Positions 1 to 10,334 of a DNA stretch of 64,000 nt are shown here, in pieces. The notes beneath the pieces were generated by a model that saw only the letters and a program-made list of their open reading frames with translations, searched no databases and was not told the origin of the DNA. Made by a program: the position numbers and the translations under genes. The DNA is from Phaseolus vulgaris (lineage: Eukaryota; Streptophyta; Magnoliopsida; Fabales; Fabaceae), in contig NC_023755.2 in the NCBI RefSeq assembly GCF_000499845.2, positions 30,078,217-30,142,216 of the forward strand, read 5' to 3'. The stretch's first letter is position 1. Each line of letters starts with the position of its first letter.

Positions 1-314
1 CGCTTACTGTTAGGACTAATGTTTCATAGATGCTTCGTAATCGATGGAATACTTATCTTAATTACTGTGGGAAAATCAGGTTTAGGCTTACTCATATTTT
101 TTGTGAAGGGAATACATGTGCTATTAAGTTGACTAATTTAGGATTTATTCATAGAGAATCATTTCATTGGTATAATAAGCTTTCATTTAATTTGTTCTTA
201 GAATTCTTTATGAATAGGTATAGTCTACTTATATCATTTTTGTTAACATATGAGTTTTGGTCTAGTCCCTCCATATATTTTTTTTGTATTTTCTTTATTT
301 TTTTATTTTTTTAA
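1..314 (+). pseudogene. RNase H-like C-terminal fragment
   Basis: The translation from 30 (LRNRWNTYL...THIFCEGNTCAIKLTNLG) resembles the tail of plant RNase H-like (RVT_3) domains. These are found in LINE-derived and stand-alone plant proteins, where the usual ending is an N-x-x-AD-x-LAN-G block. Here the AD of that block reads AI, so the last acidic catalytic residue appears lost. A TAG stop lies immediately upstream of the ATG at 30 in the same frame, and the reading frame runs off into low-complexity Phe-rich sequence after about residue 75. The upstream part of the domain lies outside the window or is destroyed. I read this as a relic, probably of a LINE-like source. It could instead be a diverged stand-alone RNase H-like gene. 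Confidence 0.4.
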
Positions 315-1426
315 TAATTTTCATATGATGTCAGATAATTGTTGTTACTTGAGATGTCAATCTAACTAAGATATCAAATTACGTACTGATGTCTAACCCG
401 AAAACTTTTATAAGAAAAATCACGACTACTATACATTTTAAAAAAGTTTAAAAATTTATGTAAAACGAATAAAATTAAAACTCATTTTCTTAACACGATT
501 TCAATAACGAGCTTAAAACACAACTTCTACTTAAAAAAAATATTCAAACGAAAATTGTTTATCAAATGATAATTTTTTTCTGCAAAAATCATCAATCAAA
601 GTCAATTTAACTATTTTTTTAATTTTTTTAAAAATTATCCATTTCTGTAAAAAAAACCTCACCAATTACACGTAACAAAACCAAAACAATTCACTTTTTC
701 ATCTTTTAGTTATAATATTTTTTATTATTTATCAAATAAAAATAATTTCGTTACATTTATAAAATTATAAATAGATAATCATACAATTTCTCTACTTAAA
801 AATAACCTTATAAATTTTGTACTTAAATGTAACCACAAGAAACATTAAATTATTCAGAAGTAAATATGAATTTTTTATACTAATCAATCCTTTTATTTCT
901 TTAAATGATCTCTTTCCTATTCTTTTAGAATCATTCTCATAAAATTATTATTATTTTAATTCTTTTAAGTATATTACTTTAATATAATAAAAATGGAGAA
1001 ATAGATTATTTGAGCTATAATATAAGATGAATTAAAACAATATGATGACATAAAAAAGAAAGGTAATATATATTATTGCCATATATGTGGGTAGAAAGAA
1101 CTCCATTACAAATAACAGTGGAAAAGGAAAAAGAAAATGCAGCACGAACAAAACAAGGAAAATGAGCACTACAAGCCGACAAATAACACAAACGAAAATA
1201 ATTCAAACTCCACCTACACATGCTGAAGAACACTGGGTTTAAAAGCAAGTAGGTTCATTTGAAAATACCACAAAGCTTAAATAGGGGAAGAAAATTAAGA
1301 TGATATATGAAGTTCAGCCATGCACCTCATAACACAACCTTTTTGCTTGTTCTATTCCAAGATGAACATATATGTATGTATATATGAGGAATGCACAGCT
1401 GAAATCTCCAAACAAAACTACTTCAA
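315..1426. other. AT-rich 3' flank, no gene seen
   Basis: This is A+T-rich sequence without convincing coding potential. The ORF-like stretch at 1015-1248 has no recognisable domain. The part nearest 1426 is the 3' untranslated/flanking DNA of the CLE gene on the minus strand. Confidence 0.6.
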
Positions 1427-1720
1427 TCAATTTGGTGGTGTTGCAAAATTATGATGAGGATCTGGTCCCTCTGGTGCGAGTCTATGTGTATTTCCATCCA
1501 TGTGAGGGACAGCAGCAGCAGCATTATCTTGAACATGCAACTGCTGTTTTGATAGGTCCAAACCTAAATATCTGTGATGAAGTTGATGATGGCTGTCCGC
1601 AATATTATTTTGACGAATGAATGGATGGCCATGGAGATTACGTGCCTGCAAAGTGATGGAAAAGGTGTACACGATTATTAGTACAAACATGAACACTCGA
1701 GCCATTGTTGTATTGGCCAT
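1427..1720 (-). CDS. RIC-like CLE: CLE pre-propeptide, RIC-type (nodulation-suppressing class)
   Basis: A 97-residue secreted peptide-hormone precursor. Residues 1-26 form a hydrophobic signal peptide (ending near LQA), followed by a basic, His-rich variable region (27-79). The CLE motif RLAPEGPDPHHN is at 80-91 (bases 1448-1483), with a six-residue tail FATPPN. In this family the 12-mer is cut out, hydroxylated at Pro4/Pro7 of the motif and arabinosylated, then perceived by CLV1-class LRR receptor kinases. In legumes the RIC/CLE-RS group is made in roots on rhizobial infection, travels in xylem and acts through the shoot receptor NARK/HAR1/SUNN to stop further nodulation. From memory this exact 12-mer is that of the soybean and common bean RIC peptides; that match should be confirmed. 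The ATG at 1720 is chosen because the longer frame to 1810 has no other ATG, and a TATA box lies about 100 bp upstream. Single exon, intact, same strand as a second CLE at 20228. Confidence 0.9.
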   Translation of the reverse strand: MANTTMARVFMFVLIIVYTFSITLQARNLHGHPFIRQNNIADSHHQLHHRYLGLDLSKQQLHVQDNAAAAVPHMDGNTHRLAPEGPDPHHNFATPPN

Positions 1721-1820
1721 GTTGTGAAATGAAAACTCTGAATGAATGCTGAACAAGATGCTCAAAGTGGGAAGTACTAAGTTTGATGAGAGCAGTGTGG
1801 AAGCATACAATAAGCATTAC

Positions 1821-1828
1821 TTATATAG
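1821..1828 (-). promoter_or_regulatory. TATA box of the RIC-type CLE
   Basis: The minus strand reads CTATATAA, about 100 bp upstream of the ATG at 1720. This predicts transcription starting near 1790-1797 and a 5' leader of roughly 70-75 nt. Confidence 0.6.
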
Positions 1829-2456
1829 ATGGCGAAATAATGAAAGAAAAGGGTTTAGATTAGATATAGGAGTGGATTCTGTTTAATTCTTTTAAATAAG
1901 CATCGCATTCTATATTAATTGCATTTCTAACTTATGTAAAATGTTACTTTGTATATTAGTTTAAATTAGTGTAAAATGTCATATTATATGTTGATTGTAA
2001 CCGTAACCGATGTAGAATGTATATGCTCCACAACTCATAGAAATTCACATTAAAATAATAATTTATCCACTTATCAAACCATTTATTCAATTAAATTTTT
2101 TACCTAATAAATGTATGTAGAAATTTTATATATTGTTTATAAATATTTTCTAAATATAATATACACTTTTTTTATATAAATCTATTTTGTAAAATTAAAC
2201 TCAAATTTCAAAGAGGAATAAAGTATCTCGTCTTTATGGTGGTCAACCTCAAAATGGAATGTAGTACAACCTATATCATTCAAAGTGATTGTTTATTTGC
2301 AAAGAACATTGATTTGAAAAGACAAAATAACGTTTCAAACCTTGAACTAATAAAGTTCTAAAAACACAAAAGTAGTGGTCATTCATTTTGAAGGGCTCAA
2401 TGCATGCATGCATAGGGGTTCCTCTAAGGTTCATATGAGCCACATAAAAGATCTCT

Positions 2457-2458
<2 letters not shown>

Positions 2459-2531
<73 letters not shown>
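2459..2531. repeat. (TA)n microsatellite, about 36 units
   Basis: An uninterrupted TA dinucleotide run of about 73 bp. It sits about 630 bp upstream of the TATA box of the RIC-type CLE gene, so it is promoter-proximal and probably length-variable between accessions. Confidence 0.95.
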
Positions 2532-2534
<3 letters not shown>

Positions 2535-4472
2535 TCTTATGTTATAATAATGCAACGAATCAAAGAAAAAATATATGATTCTTGTTTGGGCAATCAGGTT
2601 AAAGCATCATGCTAGCATGATTTCCTAGAGCAAGTCGTACACCACACAGAAACCTTAAGAAAAATGAATTAGCTTTGAGGAGGAAGAATAGGGGAAAAAA
2701 AAATAGTAAACCACTCATTCATATTCCATTTCTGGGAGAATATGCTACTACCATTATCCGTTCCTGGTTCCTCTATTTTACTTTCTTTTCATCAGACTTG
2801 TAGAGAAGAAAATTTATTATATAAGTGGGTTCATCTGAATTAGTCTCTGAAAATGATTGAAAAAAAAATATTTCCTAATATTTTATATTTACTAGTATAA
2901 AGACACAAGGATACAATACTTTTTATATTTAAAATACTTATTACGAAAAAAAAATCAAACCATCTTTGGTCTAATAATACTTTTTTATATTTAAATTTTG
3001 TATTATGAAAATAACCCTAAAAAATTAAATTGATTTTAGATAAGAAATTGATGGTTGAATTGTATAAATTTATTTGTTTTAGAAAATAATTGTCAAATAA
3101 AAAAGTGAAAAAAAAAATCAAGCAAACTCTTGATTACTAAAAAATCAAATTTAAAAATGTGCGATAATTCTTTATAATTTAATGAATGGAATAAAATGTG
3201 CCCATGTTTATAATTAAAAGACTATTTCATGACATTTTCCTCTCAAAATCTAAAATCTAGTAGAGTAAAGTATTTTTTAGAGGCTGATTGAATTGAGTTT
3301 TATTCCCATTAATAATATGCTTCCTTTATTTAACAGATAAAAATATGTTTGGTAAGTAAGAGAAAATAATGCTGACAAAAAAAAGAGAAAATAAATTTTA
3401 TATAGGAATATGTTTTTTCTCATAATTTATTTTTTATATAAAGATGAGACATTTAAAGGATCGTGTTGTCAATACTTATTTTTTTCAAGACAATTTTTAT
3501 TTAAAAACATATTTTAATTATTTTGAATATAAAATTTATTCGGAAGATATAAATTCTAAAATATTAGACCATGAAAGAATTTTTAAAATTTTATTTGAGC
3601 ATAAAAAAATTATTTAAACATGATGCATTCGATACGAGTGCTTATTACCTTAATCAGACTTTAAGATATTGATGTCTTAAACCTAACTTGAAGGATCAAA
3701 CACAAGTAACAAAAAGTGATTTATAAATTAAAATTTAGGAACTGAAAACAACAAAATATGAAAAGTAATAAAATAAGAAAACACACGTAATAACGGATAT
3801 AACTAATGCTTTGATATCTTCCACTTGCGTTACTTTTTATCTATAACGGATCGCCGCGTAAAAGCTTCACTTTGGAGCATAATTAAATGGATATGAGTCA
3901 ATTCTATGTTGCCTTTTGGTCGTAGAAATTTAAAATATAACGAATCCTAGCTTTTCATTTAATTATTTATTTTAACTTTTCTATTATTTAAATGTGAAGG
4001 TGTTGAGTGAAGATTGAAGTGGAAGCAAGAAAATATGGTGGAAATGAATGAAAACCAACTGAGGAAGAGACAACATGTGATAAACTGTCTACCACATATC
4101 AAGCATATAAAAATGTTTGAAAAGGGCTGCAGGAGTTGAGGAACTGGGTACCCAACTAACTTATTCATCCTATATTTATAAAAAAAATAAGTTTAATAAT
4201 ATCAATTCAGGTTCTAATATAAGTTTGTTAAAAATTAATTTAGTTTCTTAGTTTTTATTTTTTTAAATGTGATTTTGAATTTGTTTAAAATTATTCAATT
4301 TAGTTCTTAATAATTTAATGTTTTTAAGTGAGTAATGTCTTGATAAATACATTAAATTACACTTAAAATAAAAACTCCAAATTTATTCTACCATCAATGT
4401 TTGAGAAAAATATGTTTTTTCCACATCAGAAAATATCTAAAAATCCACACATTTTTCATGTTAACTTAAAAT

Positions 4473-4532
<60 letters not shown>

Positions 4533-5782
4533 ACGTCTTTACTGAGTCATTAGTAGACTAATAGAATTAACAAAAATAACTAAATTGAACGATTTTAAAT
4601 AAATTTAAAATTATATTGAACAAAATAAAAATTGATATATCAAATTTATTTTTAACAACTTATTTATACCAAAAGGTATTCAAAAATTATTCAACTTGCA
4701 TTTAACAAAAATTATTGTTTATCTTGCATTTTGTATATTTATTTCTTTCTTTTATTGGTCAGTATCTCACATGCTTAATAAAATTATATATTTCTTGTAT
4801 CTAAACAATTAATAATGGTTATAGGGGACACTAAAAATAAAATTTCAATTTTTTAAATAAATTAATATAAAAAATATATAAAGGCTAAAACAAAAATTTT
4901 ATTAATTTTACGTAATCCAGAAACTTATTTAAGTTTTTATATTATCATTTAGACTAAATGTTTAGTTTAGGACAATACTTACCCATAGAATTAATGGACT
5001 AAATGGCTTAATTATAGTTAATGGCATTGTTTGCAATTACACAAATATTCATAAGAAGTGATGACATAATATTAAACTTCATCACCAACAAACATTTATA
5101 ATAACCAATGATAATATTTTTTCTTCAGTATATTTCCAACCTTGTTCACAATTTATTTGTGGAGTATTCTTTGTTAAAACAATTACCTGCTCAATAGATC
5201 CTGTAAGATAATACAATATTCACTTCATTGTGTATTAATACAATTTATTTAATTCTTTGTTGATAAAAAAACTGGTATGTTAATTAATTAATAAGTTAGT
5301 TTTTTAATTTTTTCTATATTCATTCAATAAAAGGAGAGATAAGAATTAATTTTAGGTTCTCAACTTAAGAAAATTAAATGTTAATATTTATGATATATGT
5401 AAAAAATTTAACAAAGTTTTCAAAATATATATATATATATATATTACAATTTTATAATGTAATTTTTTTAAAAAGGTGTGTAACCCTTAAAGTTAATCTT
5501 TTTTATATGCCTCAAATTTTGGAATAAAAAATAGTCATTTAAGATTTTGTTTTGATTAAAACTAAAAGACAAATATCTTATAAGAACCAAACTAAAATAT
5601 GTTAATTTTATAAACACTAATATTAAAAGGCTAAAAGTAATATTTTTTTTAAAGAGGTGGAAGGCGAAGAGATTGGGGAATATTTATCATTTATGTTTTT
5701 TTTCAAAAAGACGGGGTGTAAAAATAGAAAGGCCTGTACGAGGTATTTTCTGTTGTGACTCTATTTCAAAAGCCCAATATGG
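2532..5782. other. AT-rich intergenic region, no gene seen
   Basis: Apart from the TA tract at 4477-4529 and a shorter AT run at about 5427-5445, I see no coding sequence or recognisable repeat. The ORF at 3959-4168 (minus) has no domain and lies in biased sequence. Confidence 0.6.
4477..4529. repeat. (TA)n microsatellite, about 26 units
   Basis: An uninterrupted alternating TA run of about 53 bp, the second such tract upstream of the RIC-type CLE. Confidence 0.95.
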
Positions 5783-5793
5783 CCAAGGTGGAA

Positions 5794-6361
5794 GGAAGTT
5801 TCTTCCTGCACCCGTACATTTTTCTTCCACCTCCACAATTTTGTAAATTCTGAAACTGACCCCCACAATTTCGGGATCTGGGAGTGTGTTACGGATTCAT
5901 CAATCCGAAAGTGAATCATGTTGCATTCTGGATAAGGGGGTGTTCCGGAAGCAAAGTTTGCATAAATTATTGATTTCTGGATTGCTAAATCTGGAAGCCT
6001 AATTTCTATTATGGATTGGTGGATCCCGCATGATTTTTTTCAATTATGGATTTCTGAATCCAGAATGCATATTTTGAATTACGGATTAGCGGATCCAGAA
6101 TGATTTTTTCAATTATGGATGTTTTGAATTTTTTTATTTTGGATTAACACTATCATTCATGTACTACCAGAAGTATCAATCCGAGAGATTACCGGATGCG
6201 CCAATTCGAAAATTTACCGGAAGCGCCAATCTAAAAATTTACCGGATTTTATAATCCAGAATACAAAAAAAAAAATGTACAATTTATATAGAGACATTTT
6301 TGTCTTTGCGTAACTTTGTGGGGGTGCAGGAAGAAAAATGTAAGGGTGCAAGAAGAAACTC
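5794..6361. mobile_element. Non-autonomous MULE-like element with 11-bp TSD
   Basis: A 568-bp segment flanked by a perfect 11-bp direct repeat CCAAGGTGGAA (5783-5793 and 6362-6372). Its ends are imperfect inverted repeats of about 45 bp: the left end reads AGTTTCTTCCTGCACCC and the right end on the opposite strand reads AGTTTCTTCTTGCACCC, with a TACATTTTTCTTCC block following on each side. Long TIRs plus a target duplication of 8-11 bp are typical of Mutator-like elements. The interior has no ORF but is built of imperfect short repeats around GGATT and CCGGA. The duplication is still perfect, so the insertion is fairly recent. Confidence 0.75.
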
Positions 6362-6372
6362 CCAAGGTGGAA

Positions 6373-7845
6373 TGTAAACCTTTTTTTTTCATTTTGGGCC
6401 TCTCAACTTGAAGCAACAAAGAGAAATATAATCTGTTTATGGCTCTTTCTTCCAGCACCTCCATATTTTCTTCTCCCACCTTCGTAAGGAAATGAAATTA
6501 CCATTTTTTCCTTAAACACTACAACACCCTTCTTCATTTCCATCCTCTGTACCACTGCAATATACTCTTCTCTTGCTTCTTTTTCTTTTGGAAAACACTC
6601 CTATATCTCATCTCTTCTGCATCATTCCCTATAATGAAATATAAAATCAAAGACCCTAAAGTTTTAGACTTTTTCATGGCGATAGAAAGAAGATATTTAC
6701 TGTGAAGAAAGTGTTAAAACCAATACAAATACAGAAAAAAAACACGCGAAAATCGAAAAAAAAATTTCAATCAAAACTTTTTTCGTTGGATTGCGAAGAA
6801 AGTTATAATTTACTAAATAAATATATATTTATTTAATTACTTAATTACAATTTATTTTTTTATCCTTTTCATTTTATACTTAAATTATTATTATTCAAAA
6901 TAAATTTATAATTAAATATAAAATAAAATAAAATTATAAAAAATAATTATTATAAAATAAAATAATTAATCATATTATATATAATAAATTATAAATATAA
7001 ATAATAATAATAAAATATTTTTTAATAATATAGAAATAAATTTATATAATAATTATATTAATTACAAAAAATAATGATAAAAATAATAATATATTTAATG
7101 TAAAAATAAGTTTTTATCAAATAATTATAAATATTTAAATAATATTTTAATTAAAATAATTATAATTTATAAATAAATAAATCAAATTAATTTTTTAACA
7201 ACTTTTAGATATAAGGGTAAATTTGTAAACTTACATTCTTATCAATTAAAAAAAATATAATTTCAATCATACCTATCACATCACTCACAAACTTTCATAA
7301 ACTTTTCCTACATTTTCCACTTTATTTATCTTAATCCAAACACTTTAACTTTCTTTACACTTTCCCTTCAAATCATCTCAAATCCACTCCCTCATTTTCA
7401 CTCTCTCATCCAAACAAAGCATTAGAGTTTCACTAATAATTATATCACCATACTAACATTTGCAATCAGCATACTCTCATCCACAAATTTATTTGGGTAG
7501 GTATGTGTTAAAAGGATATTAGCAAGTGTATTGAGCTATAACTACTAAAATGATTTTTTAAACTTAAGTATTGAATTTCAACAGATTATAGATGCAAACG
7601 TATATATATTATTTTATTTTAAAATTAAAAAGATTATCATAAAAGATAAAGATAAAATGAAAATAATAAAGTTAAAGATAAAAGGTAGGGTTGTGTTTCA
7701 TAAAACTATCATTTGTGTAAGTTATTTAAAAATAAACTTATCTTGATAAATCTTAATCATATTGTCAGTTCATTAATTGTTTAAATCTTAATTTCTTAAC
7801 CAAATGAACTTCAATTGATTGACAATCAATTCCTTACCAATCATA
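6373..7845. other. AT-rich stretch with MITE-like end
   Basis: No gene seen. The stretch 6800-7200 is almost pure A+T. The segment about 7200-7430 ends in a C-rich, purine-poor tract with CATCCAAACAAAGC and is visibly similar to about 63798-63925 at the other end of the window (shared GTAAATTTGTAAACTT, followed by similar TCACA/CTTTC-rich text). This suggests two copies of a low-complexity dispersed repeat, possibly a MITE. No inverted-repeat partner was located. Confidence 0.35.
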
Positions 7846-8913
7846 ATCAATGTAACATCTCTATTTTTTTCCTATATTTGTTAATATATTATGCATGCAA
7901 TATCTAATTAACATGTAAACATATATTAGGTTATCATATTTGTATCTCAAAAATATATCCCTCTTCATAGGGAGTTAATATATACATCAAAAGTAAAAAA
8001 AACAAAAGAAACAAAGCATTTAAAGGTAAATCTATCCAATACTCTAGTTGTTCACTGAGGAGCTCTATTACCTGCAACCTCATCTGCTCCCGTGTAAAAC
8101 ACGATCATCACAGATAAAGAAACAAACACAAACAAATAACAGGGTAAGCTAGCTATATAAAAATTTCTATATAATTTCATGTCAAATTAATCAACTTAAT
8201 TCATCAAGTCTCATACAATTTCTCAAATCATCAAGTGTCTATTAAATTTCATAATTCATCTTTTCACATGTCAAACTTCTACTGACTCATAACACATAGA
8301 CACTTGACTCTACTTCCGGAAGACTCGTGCGTTGACTTAGACTCAGAGATCTGCACTTGTCATACTACATCACTGTGAAATCCGCACAGCTATGCGCATA
8401 ATTAATCTCAATATCATCTCTCTCCTAGTATGACAGAGTTAATTCATATAACAGGTCAAGTTAATTATCTTTCAAACAATTTACCCATTCATATGAACCT
8501 CCTTCGACTCTCACCACCTGAATAACTTCATCTATATGATTCCATTATCTCAGGAGAGTCAGGATATCTCATTCTAGACGAATCCCTAGTCAATGCACAT
8601 CCTAAACAATCTTAACACGGTATTTTCTTTCCTGAAAATACTATGTCTAGATTAGAATTCATATTTTGAACCTCATAATATCCACCATCAAACAATCAAA
8701 TCATACAAATGTTTAGAATTTCCAAAATACACAACAATTCATTGATTAATCATATAAATGTCTAATTAAAGAGATTTTCAATTAACTATACATGAAATAT
8801 AAGTTTACATACTTTATAAGAAAAACTATATAGAAATAAATAAATCAATCTTTTAAAAGCAAATAAAAATTAGTTTAATATTTTTATTTTATTTATTTTA
8901 TTTATTTTACTTT

Positions 8914-9246
8914 AGCTTGAGCTAGAATTCACTAGCTTGAGCTAAAATCCACCAGAGAGCACCCAAAATTTTAACTTGAGCTAAAATTCGCTAGCTTGAG
9001 CTAAAATCCTCCAGAGAGCACCCAGAATTTTTAGCTTGGGCTAAAATTCGCTAGCTTGGGCTAAAATCCTTCAGAGAGCACCCAGAACTTTTAGCTTGGG
9101 GTAAAATTCGCTAGCTTGGGCTAAAATCCTTCAGAGAACACCCAGAATTTTTAGCTTGGGCTAAAATTCGCTAGCTTGGGCTAAAATCCTTCAGAGAGCA
9201 CCCAAAATTTTTAGCTTGGGCTAGCACTTGCTAGCTTGAGCGAAAT
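8914..9246. repeat. 60-bp minisatellite inside the 3' LTR
   Basis: Five full units plus a partial one, each containing two AGCTTGRGCTAAAAT blocks and a CAGAGAGCACCCAGAA block. Successive units shift from TTGAGC to TTGGGC variants. Confidence 0.9.
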
Positions 9247-9825
9247 ATGCAGAAAAATTCTGCATAACTTAATATACCTATTAGATTATAAATCAATATC
9301 TCATTCAATTCTTAAATTATAAATCTACACACTACATTGACAGTTCCTGTTCAGCATGATACAATCACTCTCATTGAATCATTGAGTTATTATGTCCATT
9401 TATACATATATATGATTTCTAATTCCAAAACCATTTAAATCAAACAACCAATTCTCAATCACAACACTTTCAATTTCAATCAAACTACAATCTACTCAGA
9501 ACAAGAAATCTTGCAACAAAATCTGGAATTGGTGACCCCGTCACACTCACATTCAAATCTTCTAACCTAGGGTTTTATTGAAGATTTTAAACTAGCTTCC
9601 CTTACCTTTACTTGAGCATATGCTCACGACGAGCTCCAAACCTACCAAAATCTTCAAAAGTAGCTTAACCTGCACCACAGAGTCATGATAAAAAATCTAA
9701 CTATATCTCTAAGACTTTGATCTACTAAAGACTAATCCTAAATCTAAAATAGGCACATGCATACACTTAGATTGAGATAGACCTACAAGTTCAAAATTTG
9801 ACTCAGAGAAGGGTAAAAATTGATT

Positions 9826-10190
9826 TTACTCTATCAGAGATTTTGATCGGGCAATCTTATAGGATTCACTGCCAGAAGTCCAATGGCAGACTTCGATCGT
9901 CAAACTGATAAGCAAGGAGATCAGAATCTTAGAGAGAAGGGAGAGAAAAGGAAAAAGAGGAACAAAACTAAACTTACTCTATAAGAGATCATGATCAGAC
10001 AGTCTTAGAATATTAGAGAGAAGGGAGAGAAAAGGAAAAAGAGGAACAAAACTGAACTTACTCCATAAGAGATTCTGATCGGGCAGTCTTGTAGTCTTCG
10101 CTGCCAGGAGTCCAATGGCAGACTCCGATCGCCAAACTGATAAGCAAGGAGATCAGAATCTTAGAGAGAAGGGAGAGAAAGGAAAAGGGA
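9826..10190. repeat. Roughly 145-bp tandem repeats inside the 3' LTR
   Basis: Three repeats of a unit running from ACTTACTCTAT-AGAGATT, through CCAATGGCAGACT and GATCAGAATCTTAGAG, to GGAACAAAACT. The middle unit has lost its central part (only about 85 bp remain). Confidence 0.8.
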
Positions 10191-10334
10191 AACTTTTAGA
10201 GAGATGATGGTTCTTTTAAAATGAAACCTGAATAACTGAATTTTCTATTTATATGTCATTTTCATTTTAATAATAAAATATTCAAGTGTCATTTAAAATA
10301 TACCATTGCTACTCTAAGGTTATTTTCTAGATCC

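Noticed and set aside
1372..1620. Plus-strand 82-codon ORF overlapping the RIC-type CLE
   Set aside because: It is the antisense shadow of the CLE coding sequence, with no domain.
1721..1810. N-terminal extension of the RIC-type CLE to 1810
   Set aside because: The extended frame begins at TTG and contains no ATG before 1720. It also lies at or upstream of the predicted transcription start.
2375..2578. Plus-strand ORF with a (YI)n repeat
   Set aside because: It is only the translation of the TA microsatellite.
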